This document shows, in pieces, positions 1-9,530 of a DNA stretch of 53,792 bases. The stretch is from Oppiella nova. Lineage: Eukaryota > Arthropoda > Arachnida > Sarcoptiformes > Oppiidae. Each line of letters begins with the position of its first letter. The stretch's first letter is position 1. The position numbers and the translations under genes were made by a program. The DNA is taken from positions 1 through 53,792 of the forward strand of contig CAJPVJ010000045.1 of assembly GCA_905397405.1 (NCBI GenBank), read 5' to 3'. The notes beneath the pieces were generated by a model that made no database searches, was not told where the DNA came from, and worked only from the letters and a program-made list of their open reading frames with translations.

Positions 1-373
1 AGGTGTCATGTAAGAATTGTGGCGCTCTGACTTCACGAAGGCAAATAAACTCAATATAGCGTTTGAGCATGGTGGTGCCTTCACTCAAAGCGATCACTTC
101 TTGGGTATTGATCTCACGCGGGTTTTGCATCACTTTACGCATCACCGCCGCAGAGAGTTGCGCAATTTTAGCAACATGCGGCATATCGATGAGCATCAGC
201 ACATTTACACATTGTTCAAATTGAAGCAAAGCATCATCAATACCGAAGGGTAAAGTTTGGTCTTCAACTAAACTACTGACAGCAGATTCTACCTGTAAAA
301 TTGAATTATCGACTTCTTTTTTAATAATAAGTAATGCTGTCGGATCAAAATGTATAGAGGTTTGGTAAGACAT
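1..373 (-). CDS. ChpA/FimL-like N-terminal domain protein, 3' part cut off
   Basis: The minus-strand frame opens with ATG at 373 behind an AGGTG ribosome site and stays open to the window edge, giving 124 residues that begin MSYQTSIHFDPTALL. The sequence is helical, with the leucine-rich pattern of the N-terminal Hpt-like region shared by ChpA and FimL, which control type IV pili and twitching in Pseudomonas and Acinetobacter. This is a resemblance judged by eye; no catalytic His or CheA core lies in the visible part. If it is ChpA the gene would run about 1,400 residues further; if FimL, several hundred. A hairpin at 414-432 separates it from the gene upstream on the same strand. Confidence 0.45.
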   Translation of the reverse strand, partial: MSYQTSIHFDPTALLIIKKEVDNSILQVESAVSSLVEDQTLPFGIDDALLQFEQCVNVLMLIDMPHVAKIAQLSAAVMRKVMQNPREINTQEVIALSEGTTMLKRYIEFICLREVRAPQFLHDT

Positions 374-413
374 TGATCTGCACCTATCCTGGGTATCTGA
401 ATGTTTTATTTCA

Positions 414-432
414 TAGCCTCAAAATGAGGCTA
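414..432 (-). terminator. Hairpin downstream of rnhA/dnaQ
   Basis: An 8-base perfect inverted repeat (TAGCCTCA and TGAGGCTA) with a 3-base loop lies between the stop of the rnhA/dnaQ gene at 501 and the start of the next gene at 373. The U-run on the minus strand is poor, so it may be only a partial terminator. Confidence 0.5.
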
Positions 433-500
433 ATTTTCTAAGTTTTACTATAGCCGAAGAAGACCATCTTTACAGAAAAAATAGCCATCAATTTCAAATT

Positions 501-1922
501 TTATTTTGCAAAAATGCAGGCTTCCCCATGTTTTTCTTGAAATTGTTTGACCCAGTTCTCATGCGCTTCTAATTCTTCATCTGAAGGTAAAATGATTGGG
601 GCATTGATTTCAATTTTTTTCCGAGTTGTATTTCTTTGCGCCTGATCAGTATGTGCAGAAAGAGCATCCATGTCAAAGGATACTTGACCGCCTGTCATGG
701 CGAGATAAACGTCAGATAAAATTTCAGCATCGAGTAAGGCACCATGGAAAGTACGATCTCGTTGCGGAATTTCATAACGGCGAACTAAGGCATCCAAAGA
801 GTTCTTTTGCCCAGGATGTTTGCTTTTCGCCATTGCCAAGGTATCAGTTACTTCACATACTTCTGAGAGTGCCTGTAGACCACTGCGCTTAAACTCCATA
901 TCTAAGAAGTTCATATCGAAGCTTGCATTATGCGCAATAATTTCACTACCTTTTAAGTAGTCAAATAAAACTTGCGCAATTTCGTTATATTTTGGCTTAT
1001 CTTTTAAAAACTCATCGGTAATACCATGGATGGCTTCTGAATCGCCAACTGGTTTTTCTGGATTTATATAGATATGAATCGAACTGCCAGTCAGTTTACG
1101 ATTGACCATTTCAATTGCGCCAACTTCAACAATTCGGTCACTGTCCTGATAATAGAAACCGGTGGTCTCGGTATCCAGAATAAACTGTTTAGGGCCATGT
1201 AACTGGACCGTCGCAGGTGTAATCACAATTTGTGGATGAATATCTCGCATTGCGGGTTGGCTCATTGCTGGCTCATCATTTTCATTGATATCTTGGTTAG
1301 ATGGTTCTTCCATCTCAATTTCATGAGCTGGCATGACATCCTGCTGAGGGCTAATTTCTGATTCTATCATTTCATCTGATTCAATCAGGTCAAATCCAAA
1401 GGGATCGTCAAGCAGCCAGTCTTTTTCATGTTTTTTTTTATCATCAGCCACTGCCAAGGGTTCAGTCAATTTGCTTGGCGCAGTGGTGTTTTTTTTTGCG
1501 TCGAGTATTTGCTGAGTACCTAAATTCGCCAATTGATCTGCCATTTCATTGCCTGCATGTCCAGCATGACCTTTAATCCAGTTCCATTCAATTTCGCGAC
1601 CTTGGCAGGTTTGATCGAGTTTTTTCCAAAGATCTGGGTTTTTTACATCTTTCCAGTTTTTCTTTTTCCACCCTTCAATCCATTCGGTAATGCCACGTTT
1701 TACATAGTTGGAATCGGTCCAAAGCACTAATTTTGCTTCGGTTGGGCAAAATGCGATCCCTTCAATGGCTGCGGTAAGTTCCATGCGGTTATTGGTTGTA
1801 TCAAGTTCACCACCACACAACTTATGTTCTTCTGTTTCAGTGATGATATAAGCGCCCCAGCCACCAGGACCTGGGTTGCCTTTACAAGCACCATCGACAT
1901 AAAGTGTGATTGTTTGTGACAT
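501..1922 (-). CDS. rnhA/dnaQ: RNase HI fused to DNA polymerase III epsilon (proofreading exonuclease)
   Basis: One 473-residue protein joins two DNA-maintenance nucleases. The N-terminal 150 residues are RNase HI: LYVDGACKGNPGPGG, NRMELTAA and LWTDSNYV carry the acidic metal ligands, and HAGNEMADQLA the last Asp. A linker of about 95 acidic, low-complexity residues follows. The C-terminal half is a DEDDh exonuclease: DTETTG (Exo I), HNASFDMNFLD (Exo II) and HGALLDAEILSDVY (Exo III with the His). GGQVSFDM near the end sits where E. coli epsilon has its beta-clamp motif. I chose the second ATG (MSQTIT, 1922) because conserved RNase HI sequence follows at once; the frame itself opens at 1934. 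RNase HI removes RNA from RNA:DNA hybrids and epsilon proofreads replication; in E. coli rnhA and dnaQ are adjacent but separate and divergent. Confidence 0.93.
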   Translation of the reverse strand: MSQTITLYVDGACKGNPGPGGWGAYIITETEEHKLCGGELDTTNNRMELTAAIEGIAFCPTEAKLVLWTDSNYVKRGITEWIEGWKKKNWKDVKNPDLWKKLDQTCQGREIEWNWIKGHAGHAGNEMADQLANLGTQQILDAKKNTTAPSKLTEPLAVADDKKKHEKDWLLDDPFGFDLIESDEMIESEISPQQDVMPAHEIEMEEPSNQDINENDEPAMSQPAMRDIHPQIVITPATVQLHGPKQFILDTETTGFYYQDSDRIVEVGAIEMVNRKLTGSSIHIYINPEKPVGDSEAIHGITDEFLKDKPKYNEIAQVLFDYLKGSEIIAHNASFDMNFLDMEFKRSGLQALSEVCEVTDTLAMAKSKHPGQKNSLDALVRRYEIPQRDRTFHGALLDAEILSDVYLAMTGGQVSFDMDALSAHTDQAQRNTTRKKIEINAPIILPSDEELEAHENWVKQFQEKHGEACIFAK

Positions 1923-2137
1923 AGTAATAACCAATGAAAGTGAATTAAGAGTTGAACATCGTGGTTTAAGAATTTATTGTATACGCAAATCGGCGTTTTC
2001 TACGCATGAACTGAGATTTTTTTAATTTCTTGTAACATTTGTATGCAATTCGCATTCAAAATTTGCCTTGTAAGCGCGTTTAGCTCTACTAAAATGGCAA
2101 TGATAAAATAATTTACTAAATGTTGTTCGGAACTCTT

Positions 2138-5100
2138 ATGTTTAAACCTACCACAATGCTGTGGCAACCTACTGCGACTGTTTTCTTTAAATTATCCTTA
2201 TTAACATCTGCATTCGCAGCATTAGGGTTGACTGCAGGGTGTTCTTCGACGTCGACAACATCAAAAGTTCAAACATCAAAGTCAGCAGGCATGTTAGATG
2301 CCAGCAGTCTGGATTCTCTAGAAGATCTACTTTCTGCAACTGATATACGCGCGGTAGAGGGCGATCGCCTATTGATTTTAAAACATGGTGACGTATGGAA
2401 GCGGATGTCAGTCGGTTTTAAAATGGATGAAAACCATTGGGATCCTCGTATTGATGCGCAACGGAGCTGGTTTGTTTCACGCCAACCTTATATTGACCGT
2501 CTAAGTGCTCGTGCATCACGCTATCTTTACCATACCGTGAAAGAAGCTGAACGTCGTGGTTTACCTACTGAATTAGCACTATTGCCGATTATTGAAAGTT
2601 CTTATGACCCAGCAGCAACCAGTAGTGCCGCCGCAGCTGGGATGTGGCAATTTATCCCAAGTACAGGGAAAATTTATGGTTTAAGACAAACCAGTTTATA
2701 CGACGGGCGTCGTGATGTGGTTGAATCAACACGTGCCGCTTATGAGTTTTTAGGCAGTTTATATAATCAATTCGGTTCTTGGGAGTTGGCTCTGGCTGCC
2801 TATAACGCAGGCCCAGGGCGTATCCAGCAAGCAATTAACCGTAACCAAGCTGCGGGCTTGCCAACAGACTATTGGTCATTGCGTTTACCGCAAGAAACCA
2901 TGAACTATGTACCACGCTTTTTAGCCGTGGCGCAGATTATTAAAAGCCCATCGAAATATGGGGTGAGCTTACCGCCGATTGCCAATCGTCCGCACTTTAG
3001 AGAAGTTGCAGTTCCACCGGGCGTACAACTCAATCAAATTGCTTCAATTACCAATTTAAGTCGCGCTGAATTATATGCTTTAAATCCTGGTCATCGTGGT
3101 GAATTTGTTGACCCTTCGAGTACTTTACGTATTTTGATTCCTGCGGATCTTAGTCCGACCATTGATGCAAAATTAAGAGCGTTAAAACCGGGTTCTGATA
3201 GCGGTTTATGGGCAAGCAATACTGCGCCAACCACAGCTACACGGACTTTAACGCCTACAGCGGTCACCTCGACAGTGACTCAATCGATTACTCCAAGTAA
3301 AGCGACGCCACCTGCTTTAACAACAGCAAAAACCACCACGACAACCACAGGTTCATTGAGTACGCTCAAAAATACACCACAAGGCTCAGATGCATTAGCG
3401 CAATTTGCTGCCAATGCTGATATTCCAAGTGCGCCACGTATTCCTGTTGCTGTGACCAATGCAGCCAATGTGAAACCTGTTGCCGCAGAGCCGCCAATTT
3501 CTGCACGTGAAAAAGCACAAATTCTTGCCGCAGTAAAAGCTGAAGGCGAAAAGGAAACGGTTAAACAAGTTTTAGAACCTCAAGCCACTCAAGCCGAAAA
3601 AGAAGAAGTGGTTAAAGAGATTAAGGCGATTGCACCACAAGGGACAGAAGTGCTTGACCCGTATGATGGTAAAATTAAGCTGACTGCAATTCAAACCAGT
3701 CAATCTGTTGCAGAAGTTCAAGGTAAAGAAAATACGGTTGGATTCTCATATCCTAAAGGTTTAGCAGATACCACACCTGCAAACTCGGAAGAAGCCAAAC
3801 TGAATCAGGATAAGAACTTTAAGAAAACCGAAACTGAAGTTGTGGTTGAACCACCAAGAGGTAAACGCAGTACTTATACCGTTTTGGCAGGGGATACTTT
3901 AGCAACGATTGCTTTAAAGAATGGCGTAAATTGGCGCGATATTGCCAAATGGAACCAAGTTGATCCAAACGGAACTTTATTTGTTGGGGCGACTTTGTAT
4001 TTATATGATGCCAAACCACAAATTGATACACCTGTGGTTTCTCGCAAAACCACGGATTCAGCTCCAGCCAATTATGTGGTTAAACCAAATGACAGTTTAA
4101 CCAGTGTGGCAAATCAGTTTGATTTATCTGTTTCACAATTGGCAAATTATAATAATCTGAATACCAACAGTAATTTATTTGTCGGTCAGAAATTAAAGCT
4201 TAAAGATGCTTCAGATGATAAATTATCTGAAATCAATAAAGCAGTGGTTCGTGCGGATACCTCTAAGCCTGTTGCAAAAATCAAGACTAAGGCTTATGCA
4301 GTTAAACGTGGCGAATATCTTAAAGTGATTGCCGATCGTTATGCTTTATCTGTACATGAACTCGCTGATTTGACTCCAGGTCTAGATACCTCAAGTAGCT
4401 TATTTGTGGGGCAAAAGATCAATGTGCCACTCAGTGAAGTCAATGAGCCAGAAGCTAAACTTGACTCTAAAGTGATTGATCAAAGTAAGTTTAAGAATGT
4501 AAAAGCTGAAACAACCTATAAAACTGAGAACTATAAAGTTCAAAGTGGCGATAGTTTATCCAGTATTGCGGTTCAGTCTAAATTAAGCTTGGCAGAATTA
4601 GCTGAGTTAAACAAAATTTCGACATCTAAAAACTTGCTTGTGGGTCAAATCATTAAGATCCCTGCTGGAACAACAACACCAGAAACCTATACTGTGCAAT
4701 CTGGGGATAGCCTAATTGCGCTGGCAAATAAGTATAATTTGCAAGTTAACCAAATTGCCGATTTAAATGGTTTAAAAAGTACATCTGGTTTGTTTGTTGG
4801 GCAGAAATTGAAGTTGACTGGCACGCCTGAAACTAGCAGTAAAGAGAAAGCACAAGCGAGAAATGAGTCGAAATCAGAAGGCTCTAGTAAAGATATCCAT
4901 GTGGTCAAATCAGGTGAAACACTGGCAAGCGTTGCAAAAAAATATAAACTGCAATTGTCTTATTTAAGTGAATTAAATGGTTTGTCGCGTAATCAGGCTT
5001 TGGATATTGGACAACGCTTAAAGCTTGATGGGGAATTACCCAGTAAATCCACGCTATCTAAAGAAAAAGAAGACCTAAAGGCGACTGCGAAAGCAACAGC

Positions 5101-5416
5101 TAAAGCTTCGAGTAAGAATACTGAAAGCTATGCGGTGAAGTCTGGTGAGTCGTTAAATGCGATTGCAAATCGTGTTGGTATGTCAGTTCAAGAACTGGCT
5201 GAATTGAATGATCTGAGCCCACGTGCGGGTTTACAACGTGGACAATCTATTCGTATTCCTAAAACAGTGACTGAATACAAAGTGAAAAGCGGTGATTCAT
5301 TGATTCGTTTAGCCAGCAAGTTTGGGATTGATACCAGTGCACTTGCTGAGATGAATGAAATAAAACCAAACGCTTCATTACGCATTGGCAGCATTATTAA
5401 AGTTCCGAATCTTTAA
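2138..5416 (+). CDS. mltD: Membrane-bound lytic transglycosylase D with eight LysM repeats
   Basis: A lipoprotein that cleaves peptidoglycan glycan strands. The signal peptide ends in the lipobox LTAGC. The lytic transglycosylase (SLT) domain contains PTELALLPIIESSYDP with the catalytic Glu and AAGMWQFIPSTGKIYGL, about residues 135-260. A degenerate LysM-like stretch follows (FREVAVPPGVQLNQIA), then a long Thr/Ala/Lys-rich linker and eight clear LysM modules (YxVxxGDSL pattern) at roughly 4 kb to the end. E. coli MltD is about 450 residues with fewer LysM units, so this protein of about 1,090 residues is far longer. The frame opens at 2120; I prefer the Met at 2138, which leaves a normal signal peptide. 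It is transcribed divergently from rnhA/dnaQ. Confidence 0.93.
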   Translation: MFKPTTMLWQPTATVFFKLSLLTSAFAALGLTAGCSSTSTTSKVQTSKSAGMLDASSLDSLEDLLSATDIRAVEGDRLLILKHGDVWKRMSVGFKMDENHWDPRIDAQRSWFVSRQPYIDRLSARASRYLYHTVKEAERRGLPTELALLPIIESSYDPAATSSAAAAGMWQFIPSTGKIYGLRQTSLYDGRRDVVESTRAAYEFLGSLYNQFGSWELALAAYNAGPGRIQQAINRNQAAGLPTDYWSLRLPQETMNYVPRFLAVAQIIKSPSKYGVSLPPIANRPHFREVAVPPGVQLNQIASITNLSRAELYALNPGHRGEFVDPSSTLRILIPADLSPTIDAKLRALKPGSDSGLWASNTAPTTATRTLTPTAVTSTVTQSITPSKATPPALTTAKTTTTTTGSLSTLKNTPQGSDALAQFAANADIPSAPRIPVAVTNAANVKPVAAEPPISAREKAQILAAVKAEGEKETVKQVLEPQATQAEKEEVVKEIKAIAPQGTEVLDPYDGKIKLTAIQTSQSVAEVQGKENTVGFSYPKGLADTTPANSEEAKLNQDKNFKKTETEVVVEPPRGKRSTYTVLAGDTLATIALKNGVNWRDIAKWNQVDPNGTLFVGATLYLYDAKPQIDTPVVSRKTTDSAPANYVVKPNDSLTSVANQFDLSVSQLANYNNLNTNSNLFVGQKLKLKDASDDKLSEINKAVVRADTSKPVAKIKTKAYAVKRGEYLKVIADRYALSVHELADLTPGLDTSSSLFVGQKINVPLSEVNEPEAKLDSKVIDQSKFKNVKAETTYKTENYKVQSGDSLSSIAVQSKLSLAELAELNKISTSKNLLVGQIIKIPAGTTTPETYTVQSGDSLIALANKYNLQVNQIADLNGLKSTSGLFVGQKLKLTGTPETSSKEKAQARNESKSEGSSKDIHVVKSGETLASVAKKYKLQLSYLSELNGLSRNQALDIGQRLKLDGELPSKSTLSKEKEDLKATAKATAKASSKNTESYAVKSGESLNAIANRVGMSVQELAELNDLSPRAGLQRGQSIRIPKTVTEYKVKSGDSLIRLASKFGIDTSALAEMNEIKPNASLRIGSIIKVPNL

Positions 5417-5488
5417 GCGCCATTTTATTGGAACGACGTTTAAAGCTTAACCTTTCAAAAACTTTTTTGAATAAAGGAAAATAGGGGA

Positions 5489-7330
5489 ATGCGCCTAAGT
5501 TTTGCATGTGTCAGCCCGATCGGGCTGGCATTGGGATTATGTGTTGCAACTATAAATGTTGATGCTGCTCTACAGACAACAGCATATATTGCTGTACATA
5601 ATGCTCCACTATATGTCAAAGCCCAGGCGATGCCTTATGCCAATAGCAATGCACCCAAAGGCGGCTATATCAGTACAGCGAGTATAGGCACCTTTGATAA
5701 TCTCAATAGTATGAATGGCAAAGGCAGTTCAACTGAAGGGATTAATTATCTATTTGATAGCTTAATGGATAGCTCACTGGATGAGCCAGGTGTGTTATAT
5801 CCACTTCTCGCTGAAAAAGTTACTTATGATCCTGTTAAAACTAAATTTGTTATTTTCCATTTAAATCCCCAAGCTCGTTTTAGTGATGGTTCACCCGTCA
5901 CGGCTGAGGATGTTAAATTTAGTTTTGATACCATTCAAAGCAAGGCCAATCTAGGCTTTCAAATGTATTTGTCTGATTTAGCCAAAACTGAGGTATTGTC
6001 TAAATATCAAGTGAAAATGACATTTAAATCAGACCACAATGCAGACATGCCCTTTATTTTGGCAAAAATTGCGATTTATTCAAAAGCAGATTGGAAAAAT
6101 AAAGACTACAGCAAAGTGACCTTGCAGCCGATTTTAGGATCGGGGCCTTATCTGATTGAGCGTATTGATTCAGGGCGCAGTATTAGTTATAAGCGCAATC
6201 CAAATTATTGGGCAAAGGACTTAGCCATCAATCGTGGTCGTTATAACTTTGATCGCATGAAATATGTTTATTATCGAAGCCCCGAAATCGCTTTTGAAGG
6301 GTTTAAATCTGGACAATATCGCTTTTATCAAGAAAAAAATGCCCGTAATTGGGTCACCGAATATAATTTTCCTGCGGTAAAACAAGGTTTGGTGAAAAAG
6401 TATATTTCTAAGATTGAAACACCAGCACTCACGCAAAGTTTGGTTTTTAATACCCGAAAGGCGCCATTCAATGATCTCAATTTTCGCCAAGCATTAACCT
6501 ATGCTTATGATTTTGAATGGATCAACAAAGCATTGTTATATGGTCAAAATATTCGCTTGCAAAGCCACTTTCAAAACAGTGAGCTTGCTGCGACTGGAAA
6601 GCCAAGCGCGAAAGAACTTGCAATTTTAACGCCTTATTTAAAGCAATTGCCCGCATTACAACGCCAAGGTGTATTGGCAGATTGGAAATATCCAGTTTCA
6701 GATGCCAGTGGATTTAACCGACAAAATTTATTGATTGCACGTTCGATGCTATTAAAGGCGGGTTATCGTTTTCACAATGGACAATTGGTGGATAAACAAG
6801 GTCGCCCCATTCAAATTGAATTTCTGATTCATCAAGATGGTGCACTAAGGACTTTGTTGCCGTATATTCGTAATTTAAAAAAACTTGGGATTCAGGCAAA
6901 TATTCGTCAAGTCGATTTACCGCAATATACAGAGCGTATGCGCCGTTTAGATTTTCAGATGACCGCTATCGATATGCCGCAATCATTAACACCGGGGGCT
7001 GAACAGGCACAGATGTGGGGCAGTAAAGCTGCCGATGAAGTGGGCAATTACAATTATGCGGGTGTCAAAAGCCCAGTGGTCGATCAGCTGATTCAACAGA
7101 TTATTTACGCACCGAACCGTGAACAATTGGTGCTTCGTACCCGAGCACTGGATCGGGTATTACGTGCAGGCTATTATCAAATTCTGACTTATGGCAATGA
7201 TAAAAACTGGTATGCTTATTGGAATATGTATCAGCAACCCAAAGTTAAACCAAAATTATCCCTCGGTTTAGAGTATTGGTGGGTAGATGCAGATCAAGCG
7301 AAAAAAGTAGAGCAATATTTAAAAAAATGA
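5489..7330 (+). CDS. yejA: Periplasmic peptide-binding protein of the Yej ABC importer
   Basis: Family 5 extracellular solute-binding protein of 613 residues, the usual YejA size. A Sec signal peptide ends near NVDA, followed by ALQTTAYIAVHNAPLYVKAQAMPYANSNAPKGG, whose NAPKGG motif is typical of the family. Later stretches such as PILGSGPYLIERIDSGRSI also fit. It captures peptides, in E. coli also the peptide-nucleotide microcin C, and hands them to YejBEF. The ATG at 5489 has an AGGGGA ribosome site. First gene of yejABEF; the 113-base gap to yejB holds a CATC/GATG-type inverted repeat (7-base arms) that may set the expression ratio. Confidence 0.9.
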   Translation: MRLSFACVSPIGLALGLCVATINVDAALQTTAYIAVHNAPLYVKAQAMPYANSNAPKGGYISTASIGTFDNLNSMNGKGSSTEGINYLFDSLMDSSLDEPGVLYPLLAEKVTYDPVKTKFVIFHLNPQARFSDGSPVTAEDVKFSFDTIQSKANLGFQMYLSDLAKTEVLSKYQVKMTFKSDHNADMPFILAKIAIYSKADWKNKDYSKVTLQPILGSGPYLIERIDSGRSISYKRNPNYWAKDLAINRGRYNFDRMKYVYYRSPEIAFEGFKSGQYRFYQEKNARNWVTEYNFPAVKQGLVKKYISKIETPALTQSLVFNTRKAPFNDLNFRQALTYAYDFEWINKALLYGQNIRLQSHFQNSELAATGKPSAKELAILTPYLKQLPALQRQGVLADWKYPVSDASGFNRQNLLIARSMLLKAGYRFHNGQLVDKQGRPIQIEFLIHQDGALRTLLPYIRNLKKLGIQANIRQVDLPQYTERMRRLDFQMTAIDMPQSLTPGAEQAQMWGSKAADEVGNYNYAGVKSPVVDQLIQQIIYAPNREQLVLRTRALDRVLRAGYYQILTYGNDKNWYAYWNMYQQPKVKPKLSLGLEYWWVDADQAKKVEQYLKK

Positions 7331-7443
7331 GCAGTTTAAACGCATAATTTCAAATCTTCATGGTTAAAACATCGATGGCTCAACGTGAGTGATGTTTAAA
7401 TTGACATATCTACCCTCATGAGGTCATAAGGAACATCGTTTCA

Positions 7444-8514
7444 ATGGGCACATATATACTCAAAAGGCTGTTACTGATCATCCCGACATTGTTCTTTGTT
7501 CTCTTGATCAATTTTGTTGTGGTTCAAATTGCACCTGGAGGGCCTGTTGAACAAGCGATTCAACAAGCGGAAAACTTCCAAGGAGTCAACATGACTGCTG
7601 GGGGGCTATCATCTTCGGTCAATAACCATGAGTATCGTGGTGCACAGGGCTTAAGCGAAGATATGGTCAATAAAATCAAACAGCAATATGGCTTTGATCG
7701 ACCTGCACATGAACGATTCTGGTTGATGTTAAAAAACTATTTAGCTTTAGATTTTGGCACAAGTTTTTTTAAAGATAAGCCGGTGACTGAGCTGTTATGG
7801 GAAAAAATGCCAGTCACCATTTCCTTGGGTGCGTGGAGCACTTTTTTAATTTATTTAATCTCAATTCCTTTAGGGATTAAAAAAGCCAAACAACATGGCT
7901 TATTTTTTGATAAATCAACTTCATTGCTTTTGGCTGTGGGCTATGCCGTTCCCGCTTTTGTATTTGCAATATTGTTGATCGTATTTTTTGCTGGTGGTTC
8001 TTATTTACAATGGTTTCCGTTACAAGGCTTTGTTTCAGATAACTTTCACAGTCTCAATTTATTTGAAAAAATAGCAGATTATTTTTGGCACATGGCTTTA
8101 CCTTTGCTGTCCATGGTGTTGGGCGGATTTGCAAGTTTAACCTATCTGACAAAATATTCATTTATGGAAGAACTCAATAAGCAGTATGTGCTTGCAGCAC
8201 GAGCAAAAGGCTTAACTGAAAATGATGTGTTATATAAACACGTATTTCGTAATGCATTGTTGGTGATTGTTGCCGGCTTGCCTGAAGTATTGGTTGGGGT
8301 GTTCTTTGTTGGAAATCTACTGATTGAAATTATTTTTAACTTGGATGGCTTAGGCTTGCTGGGTTTTGAAGCCGTGCAACAACGTGATTATCCGGTGATT
8401 TTTGGTGCTTTGTTCTTTCTAACCTTATTTGGGCTGATTTTACGTTTAATCTGTGATGTGGTTTATCGTGTGATTGATCCGCGAATTGATTTTGAATCGA
8501 GAGGTGCAAAATAA
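7444..8514 (+). CDS. yejB: Peptide ABC transporter permease YejB
   Basis: Inner-membrane permease of 356 residues of the DppB/OppB family. An N-terminal membrane helix (LLLIIPTLFFVLLINFVVVQIAPGGPVE) carries the APGGPVE motif typical of these permeases, and further helices follow. The coupling-loop signature that contacts the ATPase is near AARAKGLTENDVLYKHVFRNAL. The stop codon overlaps the yejE start (TAATG), so translation is probably coupled. Together with YejE it forms the channel for peptides delivered by YejA. Confidence 0.92.
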   Translation: MGTYILKRLLLIIPTLFFVLLINFVVVQIAPGGPVEQAIQQAENFQGVNMTAGGLSSSVNNHEYRGAQGLSEDMVNKIKQQYGFDRPAHERFWLMLKNYLALDFGTSFFKDKPVTELLWEKMPVTISLGAWSTFLIYLISIPLGIKKAKQHGLFFDKSTSLLLAVGYAVPAFVFAILLIVFFAGGSYLQWFPLQGFVSDNFHSLNLFEKIADYFWHMALPLLSMVLGGFASLTYLTKYSFMEELNKQYVLAARAKGLTENDVLYKHVFRNALLVIVAGLPEVLVGVFFVGNLLIEIIFNLDGLGLLGFEAVQQRDYPVIFGALFFLTLFGLILRLICDVVYRVIDPRIDFESRGAK

Positions 8515-9530
8515 TGTCACCGATCATGCAAGTACGAATACAGAAATTTAAGAAAAATCGCTTGGGTTTTGTCTGTTTCATCGTATTTATTGTTTTATTT
8601 ATTCTTTCAATTTCTGCCGAATTTATTGCCAATGATAAGCCCTTATTGGTCAAATACGATCAGCATTATTACATGCCAGTTTTAAAGGCTTATCCTGAAA
8701 CACATTTTGGTGGGGTCTTTGAAACAGAAGCTGATTATCGTGATCCGGTGGTTCAGCAGTTGATTGAGGAAAAAGGTTGGTCGATTTGGCCGCTGGTTCG
8801 TTATTCCTACCAAACTCCCAATTTAGATTTAGCCGTTCCTGTTCCATCACCACCCACCGTACAAAACTGGTTAGGTACAGATGATCAAGGGCGTGATGTA
8901 TTTACCCGTATTCTTTATGGTCTGCGTATATCACTGTTGTTTGGTTTGGCATTGACACTATTTGCTGCATTTATTGGAATTATTGTTGGGGCGATACAGG
9001 GCTATTATGGCGGATGGGTGGATTTAATTGGGCAACGTCTGCTTGAAGTTTGGGGTGGTTTGCCGACTTTATTTATGGTGATCATCTTGGTCAGTATATT
9101 TACCCCGAGTGTTTATTGGCTATTTCTGATTATGTTGATTTTTGGCTGGACAGAGTTGGTCGGTATAGTCCGTGCAGAATTTCTTCGCGCCCGTCATTTA
9201 GATTATGTTCAAGCAGCACGTGCCTTAGGGGTGAGTGATTTGGTGATTATGTTCCGACATATCTTGCCCAATGTGATCAGTTCAAGTTTATCTCAACTTC
9301 CATTTATGCTGACTGCAAATATTACCGCACTTACTGCATTGGATTTTTTAGGTTATGGGCTTCCACCAGATGCAGCCTCCCTCGGTGAATTGTTATTACA
9401 AGGTAAAAATAATTTAAATGCGCCGTGGCTGGCTTTGTCAGGATTTTTTACTTTGGCCTTGGTGCTATCTTTATTGATTTATATTGGGGAGGCGACACGC
9501 GATGCATTCGATCCAAGACGTCAAAAATGA
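8514..9530 (+). CDS. yejE: Peptide ABC transporter permease YejE
   Basis: Second inner-membrane permease, 338 residues, DppC/OppC family. It has an N-terminal membrane helix after a basic start, a periplasmic loop, and LGTDDQGRDVFTRILYGLRISLLFG, a hallmark of this family. The EAA-type loop reads VQAARALGVSDLVIMFRHILPNV. It starts on the ATG that overlaps the yejB stop and ends inside the start region of yejF, so the three genes form one coupled unit. Confidence 0.92.
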   Translation: MSPIMQVRIQKFKKNRLGFVCFIVFIVLFILSISAEFIANDKPLLVKYDQHYYMPVLKAYPETHFGGVFETEADYRDPVVQQLIEEKGWSIWPLVRYSYQTPNLDLAVPVPSPPTVQNWLGTDDQGRDVFTRILYGLRISLLFGLALTLFAAFIGIIVGAIQGYYGGWVDLIGQRLLEVWGGLPTLFMVIILVSIFTPSVYWLFLIMLIFGWTELVGIVRAEFLRARHLDYVQAARALGVSDLVIMFRHILPNVISSSLSQLPFMLTANITALTALDFLGYGLPPDAASLGELLLQGKNNLNAPWLALSGFFTLALVLSLLIYIGEATRDAFDPRRQK

